A stretch of DNA of 12,386 nt from Rickettsia typhi (lineage in GTDB: Bacteria > Pseudomonadota > Alphaproteobacteria > Rickettsiales > UBA1997). A program made the translations under genes and the position numbers. Under the pieces are notes generated by a model. It saw only the letters and a program-made list of their open reading frames with translations, did no database searches and was not told where the DNA came from. The DNA lies in assembly GCA_945906835.1 (NCBI GenBank), contig CAMDRL010000025.1, forward strand, positions 1 to 12,386, read 5' to 3'. Positions 7,410 to 12,386 of the stretch are shown in pieces (positions within the stretch are counted from its first letter, which is position 1; each line of letters starts with the position of its first letter).

Positions 7410-8147
7410 TTAATTATTTTCAATAACTTTCTTCATCTTCTTAATAACCTTCTCCAACCCTTCAAAAACAGCTTCTCCAATCAAAAAATGACCAATATTT
7501 AATTCAACAATTTCTGGAATTTTTGCAATCATTTTAGCTGTTTCATAATTTAATCCATGTCCAGCGTGACATTCTAATCTAAGGCTTTCAACCAGTTTCG
7601 CAGCTTTTTCAATTCTAATGAATTCAACTTTTTGTTTTTGGTTTTTTTGATGACAGAATTCTCCTGTGTGTAATTCTACAATATCAGCGCCAATTTTTTT
7701 TGCTTGGTGAATTTGTTTTTCATCAGCATCAATAAAAAGTGAAACTCTGATTTTTTTGCTATGTAATTTTTTTACCATTTCGGCTAAAACTTTACTATTT
7801 TTTATCACATCTAAACCGCCTTCAGTGGTAACTTCTTGTCTTTTTTCTGGCACGATACAAACCGCATTTGGTTTGGTTTTTAGAGCAATTTCTAACATTT
7901 CTTGGGTGGCGGCCATTTCTAAATTTATGGGTAATTTTATGGCTTTTTTAAGAAGCTTTAAATCTTCATCACGAATGTGACGGCGATCTTCGCGCAGATG
8001 AATTGTAATGCCATCAGCACCACTTTTTTCAGCTAAAATTGCTGCAGAAACTGGGCTTGGATGAATTCCGCCGCGGGCGTTTCTAATGGTGGCGACATGA
8101 TCAATATTGACACCAAGACGAATTTTATTTAATGAATTTTTTTTCAT
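7410..8147 (-). CDS. pdxJ: Pyridoxine 5'-phosphate synthase PdxJ
   Basis: PdxJ closes the pyridoxine ring by condensing 1-deoxy-D-xylulose 5-phosphate with 3-amino-2-oxopropyl phosphate. This is the last ring-forming step of the DXP-dependent vitamin B6 pathway, in the cytoplasm. The 245-residue TIM barrel has LGVNIDHVATIRNARGG (11-27), IHLREDRRHI (49-58, with the equivalents of E. coli His45 and Arg47 at 50 and 52), NLEMAAT (75-81, catalytic Glu77), the flexible loop VPEKRQEVTTEGGLD (99-113), CHAGHGLNY (193-201, His197) and ELNIGHFLIGEAVF (215-228, phosphate binding). Length and active site are complete. The ATG lies 23 bp inside the end of the upstream MFS gene, so the two are probably translationally coupled. 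Its partner substrate is made by the neighbouring dxs. Confidence 0.97.
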   Translation of the reverse strand: MKKNSLNKIRLGVNIDHVATIRNARGGIHPSPVSAAILAEKSGADGITIHLREDRRHIRDEDLKLLKKAIKLPINLEMAATQEMLEIALKTKPNAVCIVPEKRQEVTTEGGLDVIKNSKVLAEMVKKLHSKKIRVSLFIDADEKQIHQAKKIGADIVELHTGEFCHQKNQKQKVEFIRIEKAAKLVESLRLECHAGHGLNYETAKMIAKIPEIVELNIGHFLIGEAVFEGLEKVIKKMKKVIENN

Positions 8148-9279
8148 AAATTACCAAAAAAGTTAAATAGAAAATGCAACCTAAAATTATATTCATGGTG
8201 AAGCCACGATAATCAAAAATATTAATTAAATATCCACCAAATAAACTGCTGAAAAGTGCGCCAATTAGACCGATTGACTGTAAAGTGGCATTGGCAGCGA
8301 CCAGTTTTTCTTTTGGATAAGTTTGATTTATAATGGTGAGAGTTGAGACATAAATTAAAGCGGCAAAAACTCCTAATATGAAATAAACTATTAATAAAAA
8401 TAAGTAAGACTGATGATAAATGCTGATTGCGGTGAAGAGTGTTAAGCTTCCTAAAAATCCAATATTTATTAGCTTGTAAGGATTGTATTTTTTTAATAAA
8501 AATCCTACATAAACATCAAACAATCCGCTAATCATGTAAGAGCTGATTAGAAGCCCTGACTTCTCAGCAGAAAGTCCAATTTTTTTACCAAAAATAATTG
8601 TGAAAGTTATTAAAAAACAGTATTGAGCATCAAGAAAAAATTTGGATAAAAAGCAACGAGGGCAATGTTTAAAAAGATCTCTAAAGCTCAATCTTTTTGA
8701 TTCAACTTGTGCCACAGCTTTTATTTTTATGAAGAGAAGAGTTATGAAAGCAAGTAAGGCTAAAGTTGCAGAAGCGATAAAAGAATAATAGCTTTCAGAG
8801 CCAAAAACATTAACAGCTATTGGCCCAAAAGCAAAGCCCATAGAAATTGTGGTACTTAAAACTCCAAGTCCAATACCGCGTTGAATATTGGTTAGCAAAG
8901 CGTTTAACCAAGATTGTCTGATGATTACAAAAGTAAACCAAGAGGAGCCCATAATAAAACAAAAACCTAACCACAGATAAAAATTTTGGTAAAAATAAAT
9001 TAGTAATAAAGCAGTGGCGTAAAGAGATGATGAGACAAAAAGCGTGCGCATAATGCCAAGTTTTGCAGATAATCTACTTAGAAAAAATGAAATAAAAATT
9101 CCAGCAAGAATATCGCAAGTGACGGCAATACCAATTCTTCCAGCATCAATTTCATTCTTGCTCAAAACAGAGGGAAGGGTGACGAAGTTGATTCCCATGG
9201 AAGTGGCGAATAAAAAAGTGCTTAAGAAAATTAAATTTATTTCTTTTGAAAAAGAAAGTTGCTGAATTATTTTTTTCAC
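8125..9279 (-). CDS. Major facilitator superfamily transporter
   Basis: This is a 384-residue inner-membrane protein with about 12 hydrophobic helices, slightly shorter than the usual 400 or so. A weak motif A (SRLSAKLGIMRTL, 68-80) lies between helices 2 and 3, and a motif C-like GFAFGPIAVNVFG (148-160) lies in helix 5. The loop at about 185-215 between the two halves is short and basic. The start is a GTG at 9279. The first in-frame ATG is codon 28, inside helix 1, so the GTG is preferred, and the basic MKK start suits this family. No convincing promoter or ribosome site is seen upstream. The 3' end overlaps pdxJ by 23 bp. Drug efflux or metabolite transport are both possible. A link to vitamin B6 compounds rests only on position. 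Confidence 0.88.
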   Translation of the reverse strand: MKKIIQQLSFSKEINLIFLSTFLFATSMGINFVTLPSVLSKNEIDAGRIGIAVTCDILAGIFISFFLSRLSAKLGIMRTLFVSSSLYATALLLIYFYQNFYLWLGFCFIMGSSWFTFVIIRQSWLNALLTNIQRGIGLGVLSTTISMGFAFGPIAVNVFGSESYYSFIASATLALLAFITLLFIKIKAVAQVESKRLSFRDLFKHCPRCFLSKFFLDAQYCFLITFTIIFGKKIGLSAEKSGLLISSYMISGLFDVYVGFLLKKYNPYKLINIGFLGSLTLFTAISIYHQSYLFLLIVYFILGVFAALIYVSTLTIINQTYPKEKLVAANATLQSIGLIGALFSSLFGGYLINIFDYRGFTMNIILGCIFYLTFLVIYEKKFIK

Positions 9280-9370
9280 TATTTACAAAAGGTTTGTTGA
9301 AAAGAAATTGGCTGTGTTTAATTTGGGGTTATTGTTGTTTTTTAGCAAGGGTTTGTGTTTTTTTAAACCC

Positions 9371-9516
9371 AATGCGTTTTATCTAGCTCCACCAACCCCT
9401 CCTTACCAATGAGGGGGAGAATTTAAAACTTACTCCTTATCAAGGAAGGAGAAATTCAGAGTTTGGTGCGTCAGCATTCCTCATTGATAAGAAGGGTTAG
9501 GGGTGGTAAATAAAAC
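9371..9516. repeat. Interspersed palindromic repeat, copy 2 (diverged)
   Basis: The left end reads GCGTTTTATCTAGCTCCACC then AACCCCTCCTTACC. The right end reads GATAAGAAGGGTTAGGGGTG then GTAAATAAAAC, its imperfect complement. The middle holds TACTCCTTATCAAGGAAGGA, a decayed version of the inner palindrome of copies 1 and 3. It is the most diverged copy and sits between the divergent MFS and dxs genes. The rest of that gap (9280-9370) is T/G-rich on the plus strand, with a 6-bp hairpin GGGTTT/AAACCC at 9349-9370 and nothing else clear. Confidence 0.75.
9484..9512 (+). promoter_or_regulatory. Candidate dxs promoter inside repeat copy 2
   Basis: TTGATA (9484-9489) and TAAATA (9507-9512) are separated by 17 bases. 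Transcription would begin near 9519, giving a leader of about 30 bases before the dxs ATG at 9550. Both boxes belong to the right end of the repeat. The matching TTGATA in copies 1 and 3 is not followed by a good -10. Confidence 0.45.
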
Positions 9517-9549
9517 AAGCTCTTACATTATTTTGTAAAATTATTAAAA

Positions 9550-11472
9550 ATGTCAAAAACTCCATTATTAGATCAAGTTAAAATTCCTGCCGATTTAAAA
9601 AAAATTCCTTTCGCAAAATTGCAAGAATTTGCTGATGAATTGCGCTTTGAAACAATTGCTGCTGTGTCAAAAACTGGCGGTCATTTAGGTGCTGGACTTG
9701 GCGTGGTGGAAATAACGGTGGCTTTGCATTATGTTTTTGATACGCCACATGATAAATTAATTTGGGATGTTGGGCATCAAGCTTATCCACATAAAATTTT
9801 AACTGGCAGAAGAGATCGTATCAGAACAATTCGTCAGCCTGAAGGTTTGGCAAGTTTTACTAGAAGAGCAGAAAGTGAATATGATCCATTTGGTGCGGGG
9901 CATAGCTCAACTTCAATTTCAGCGGCGCTTGGAATGCTGGTTGGAAAAAAATTTAAGCAAGAAAAATCTAATTGCATTGCTGTGATTGGTGATGGCGCAA
10001 TGTCAGCAGGAATGGCTTACGAAGCTATGAATAATGCTGGTGGTCTTGATGATAAATTTTATCTAAATAATCGTTTAATTGTGATTTTAAATGACAACGA
10101 TATGTCAATTGCACCTCCAACTGGGGCAATGTCACATTATCTTTCCAAACTTGCTGCTTCTAAATCTTATTTAAAAATTCGTGATCTTTACAAAAAAGCT
10201 TCGCGCAAATTGCCTGAACCAATTTCATATTTTCCGCGCAAGTTTGAAAAGGCAGCAAAAGAATGGTGGATGGGCGGAAATATTTTTGAAGAGATGGGAT
10301 TTTATTACATTGGACCAATTGATGGTCACAATTTAAATGTCTTGGTGCCAATTTTAAAAAATATTCGTGACGATAATTCAACTGATCCAATTTTAATTCA
10401 TTGTGTTACACAGAAGGGCAGGGGCTATGTTGAGACCATGGAAAGTTCTGATAAACTTCACGCTGTGGCAAGGTTTGATCATGAAACTGGGGTGCAAGAA
10501 AAAGCAAAATCTGCTTTTCCAAATTACAGCAAAATTTTTGGAACTTGTTTAGCAAAATTGGCAAAAAAAGATGAAAAAATTTTAGCAATTACAGCGGCAA
10601 TGCCTTCTGGTACTGGATTAGATGTGTTTTCTAAAGAGCATCCAGAAAGAATTTTTGATGTAGGAATTGCTGAGCAACATGCTGTTACTTTTGCGGCAGG
10701 ACTTGCCTGTGAAGGCATGAAGCCTTATGCAGCGCTTTATTCAACTTTTTTACAAAGAGCTTACGATCAAGTGGTTCACGATGTGGCGGTGCAAAAATTA
10801 CCTGTGAGATTTGCTATTGATCGCGCTGGATTTGTGGGTGCTGATGGTCCAACTCATGCTGGTTCTTTTGATGTGGCATATTTAATTAACTTGCCAGATT
10901 TTGTTTTAATGGCAGCGTCTGATGGACAAGAACTGGTTAAAATGATTAATACTGCAAATTCAATTGATGATTGCCCTTCAGCTTTTAGATTTCCAAGAGG
11001 CGATGCTGCTTTTGAAATTAATTTTAATGATGATGAAATTTTAGAAATTGGTAAAGCAAAAGTTGTTCAGAAAGGCGAAAGAGTTGCGCTAATTTCTTAC
11101 GGAGCGATTCTTAGCAATGCAATTGCGGCAGCAAAAATTCTGCAAGAAGAAAATGCTTTGAAAGTTACAATTATTGATGCCAGATTCGCCAAACCTTTTG
11201 ATGAAAAATTATTTACTGAAATTGCTAAAACTCATGAGGCAGTTATTACTATTGAGGAAGGTGCGATTGGTGGGTTTGGTTGCGCTGTTTCTAAATTTTT
11301 GCAAGATGAGGGTTTACTTGATGATGGTAAATGTAAATTTAGGCAGTTGGTGATGGCTGATAAATTTGTAGAGCAAAATAAAGTTGATGTGATGCAAAGT
11401 GAAGCTGGGATTGGAGTTTTGGATATTGTGGAGGTTGTAAATAAAATTTTATTAATATCAAAAAATCACTAA
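9550..11472 (+). CDS. dxs: 1-deoxy-D-xylulose-5-phosphate synthase Dxs
   Basis: Dxs condenses pyruvate with glyceraldehyde 3-phosphate using thiamine diphosphate and Mg2+. This is the first step of the MEP isoprenoid pathway, and the product is also a precursor for PdxJ and for thiamine. The 640 residues are full length. Visible features are GGHLGAGLG with His45, [17 protein letters not shown] (72-88), the metal/ThDP motif GDGAMSAG (147-154) with [10 protein letters not shown] (181-190), catalytic Glu375 in [14 protein letters not shown] (371-384), and [20 protein letters not shown] (424-443) with His436. A C-terminal transketolase domain follows (DARFAKPFD, 543-551). The N-terminus [15 protein letters not shown] is of alphaproteobacterial type and supports the ATG at 9550. 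There is no clear ribosome site. It diverges from the MFS-pdxJ pair, and no terminator follows. Confidence 0.98.
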   Translation: MSKTPLLDQVKIPADLKKIPFAKLQEFADELRFETIAAVSKTGGHLGAGLGVVEITVALHYVFDTPHDKLIWDVGHQAYPHKILTGRRDRIRTIRQPEGLASFTRRAESEYDPFGAGHSSTSISAALGMLVGKKFKQEKSNCIAVIGDGAMSAGMAYEAMNNAGGLDDKFYLNNRLIVILNDNDMSIAPPTGAMSHYLSKLAASKSYLKIRDLYKKASRKLPEPISYFPRKFEKAAKEWWMGGNIFEEMGFYYIGPIDGHNLNVLVPILKNIRDDNSTDPILIHCVTQKGRGYVETMESSDKLHAVARFDHETGVQEKAKSAFPNYSKIFGTCLAKLAKKDEKILAITAAMPSGTGLDVFSKEHPERIFDVGIAEQHAVTFAAGLACEGMKPYAALYSTFLQRAYDQVVHDVAVQKLPVRFAIDRAGFVGADGPTHAGSFDVAYLINLPDFVLMAASDGQELVKMINTANSIDDCPSAFRFPRGDAAFEINFNDDEILEIGKAKVVQKGERVALISYGAILSNAIAAAKILQEENALKVTIIDARFAKPFDEKLFTEIAKTHEAVITIEEGAIGGFGCAVSKFLQDEGLLDDGKCKFRQLVMADKFVEQNKVDVMQSEAGIGVLDIVEVVNKILLISKNH

Positions 11473-11473
11473 A

Positions 11474-11539
11474 ATGACTCAAGTAAATTTAAATAAAGAA
11501 GAGCCAGTTCATGTAATGGCAACAATTTTTGGAATTTAA
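11474..11539 (+). other. Short open frame after dxs (21 codons), probably part of the decayed region
   Basis: An ATG one base after the dxs stop opens MTQVNLNKEEPVHVMATIFG and ends at TAA (11537-11539). The same frame continues past that stop with a hydrophobic stretch (FLFQGPLLGLIYGIFCIIF) before a second stop at about 11603. This could be the broken start of a small membrane protein. I do not recognise it, and it does not match the DctA N-terminus in any way I can see. Confidence 0.3.
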
Positions 11540-11609
11540 AAGTTTTTGTTTCAGGGGCCTTTACTGGGGCTTATTTACGGTATTTTTTGTATCATTTTTG
11601 AATGATTAG

Positions 11610-11878
11610 GCATTCTGGGTCATTGCGCTAAATGCTTGGCAGATTTTAACTTTAATTTTTATTTTGCTTTTCACTTCTAAAGGTCCGGCAGGAGTTACGG
11701 GAAGTGGTTTTATTCTTTGGCGGTAACTTTGTCAATGTTTGATGCAATTCCAATTGCGGGTTTGGTTTTGATTTTAGGGATCGACAGATTTATGTTGGAG
11801 GCAAGGGCGATTAATAATTTGATTGGTAACGCAATAGCTTGCGTGGCTGTGAGTAAGTGGGAGAAGGAGTTTAAATAA
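11610..11878 (+). pseudogene. dctA: C-terminal remnant of a DctA-type C4-dicarboxylate symporter
   Basis: One frame from 11610 reads [20 protein letters not shown] then PAGVTGSGF, and breaks at a TAA (11724-11726). Another frame from 11717 continues [16 protein letters not shown], then [20 protein letters not shown], and ends SKWEKEFK at the TAA 11876-11878. Together they match the end of the DAACS-family dicarboxylate/H+ or Na+ symporters ([19 protein letters not shown]...[21 protein letters not shown]). A loss of one base near 11713-11719 explains the frame change. The first 300 or so residues of this roughly 420-residue family are missing. The text between dxs and 11610 does not give a clean dctA reading. 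The gene is dead unless the breaks are sequencing errors. Repeat copy 3 starts within three bases of its stop. Confidence 0.85.
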
Positions 11879-11880
11879 AA

Positions 11881-11960
11881 TCTACCGCCCCTAACCCCTC
11901 CTTATCAAGGAGGGGAATGCTTTTATCCCCCTCCTTGATAAGGAGGGGTTAGGGGAGGTG
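11881..11960. repeat. Interspersed palindromic repeat, copy 3 (compact form)
   Basis: The element runs from TCTACCGCCCCTAACCCCTC to GGAGGGGTTAGGGGAGGTG, with inverted termini of about 35 bases around the centre GGGGAATGCTTTTATCCCCC. It is nearly identical to the ends of copy 1 but has only one inner unit. It lies directly after the dctA remnant and before the MBOAT gene start. The 11961-12003 spacer is AT-rich with no clear promoter. Confidence 0.9.
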
Positions 11961-12003
11961 CTCTTCACAAGCTTAAAACTTAAAGTTATTAAAATTTACA
12001 AAA

Positions 12004-12386
12004 ATGGTATTTAGCTCCAACATATTCCTATTCCTATTTCTACCACTAACTCTATTTCTGTAATTCATCTTACCAGAAAAACTAATCGGTAAAAAATACA
12101 AAAATTATCTATTATTAATTGCCAGCTTAATCTTTTATGCTTGGGGCGAAGCTCAATATTTGTGCCCGCTGCTGCTTTCAATTGCGGGGAATTATTTTTT
12201 TGGTATTGCGATTGGGGGAGAAAAATCCTCTTTGAAAAAGAGGAATTTCCTTCTCGCTCTAGCTCTTATTTTTAATCTTGCACTGCTTGCTTACTTCAAA
12301 TACGCCAATTTTTTAGTAGAGAATTTAAACAATCTTCTAGCGCTTTTCTCAACTTACAAAATCTCTCTTGTAAAAGTTCATCTACC
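12004..12386 (+). pseudogene. MBOAT-family O-acyltransferase gene start with an in-frame stop (3' partial)
   Basis: From the ATG at 12004 the frame reads MVFSSNIFLFLFLPLTLFL, then TAA (12061-12063), then FILPEKLIGKKYKNYLLLIA and SLIFYAWGEAQYLCPLLLSI, and stays open to the window end. VFSS..FLFLFLP, (S)LIFYAWGE and LALLAYFKYANFLVENLN are typical of the N-terminus of membrane-bound O-acyltransferases such as AlgI and DltB-like enzymes, which acylate cell-surface polymers. The TAA stands where family members usually have Tyr, so a single base change in TAT or TAC explains it. Apart from that stop the frame is intact, so the break is recent, is a sequencing error, or is bypassed by a downstream start. 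The catalytic His lies beyond the window. Confidence 0.75.

Noticed and set aside
9349..9370. GGGTTT/AAACCC hairpin as a terminator between MFS and dxs
   Set aside because: It has only 6 bp with a T-rich loop and no T-run after either arm, and it lies upstream of both divergent genes, where a terminator would have no target.
12061..12063. TAA recoded as Tyr (altered genetic code)
   Set aside because: TAA ends dxs, pilT, pdxJ and the second unknown gene at the expected lengths, so TAA is a normal stop here.

Overview
The window looks like about 12.4 kb of chromosome from an AT-rich alphaproteobacterium, possibly a reduced, host-associated or Rickettsiales-like lineage. The lineage call is inference. 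It rests on the A/T-rich codons, the alphaproteobacterial flavour of Dxs (a TPLLD-type N-terminus and [10 protein letters not shown] in the ThDP region), the weak or absent Shine-Dalgarno sequences, the interspersed palindromic repeats, and visible gene decay at the right end. No rRNA, tRNA, CRISPR array or transposase gene was seen.

Left third (1-3660): two consecutive plus-strand genes encode large proteins of unknown function. The first is cut by the window edge. They share a homologous module of roughly 200 residues ending in a conserved GK(T/S)HG..LT.G.KIA motif, followed by a Gly/Ala-rich (glycine-zipper-like) membrane segment. They are diverged paralogues. The second adds an acidic/coiled N-terminal region and a tandem 11-residue repeat, and ends at a strong hairpin terminator. 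They resemble secreted or membrane-inserting proteins, but no family was recognised.

Middle (3660-7220): a 154-bp imperfect inverted repeat precedes a plus-strand cluster. The cluster holds a TPR protein with a signal peptide, a PilT-type retraction ATPase and an APC-superfamily amino acid permease. The right end of the inverted repeat carries a sequence nearly identical to one upstream of the second unknown gene. At both sites it coincides with a promoter-like -35 region.

Right half (7220-11472): palindromic repeat copy 1 separates the permease from a convergent minus-strand pair, an MFS transporter and pdxJ, which overlap by 23 bp. Divergent to that pair is dxs, with repeat copy 2 in between. 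A plausible dxs promoter lies in the right end of copy 2. Dxs makes 1-deoxy-D-xylulose 5-phosphate, which feeds isoprenoid synthesis and is also a substrate of PdxJ, so the locus joins MEP-pathway and vitamin B6 synthesis.

Right end (11473-12386): decay is evident. A frameshifted C-terminal remnant of a DctA-type dicarboxylate symporter is followed at once by repeat copy 3. After that comes the start of an MBOAT-family acyltransferase gene with an in-frame TAA at codon 20, running off the window.
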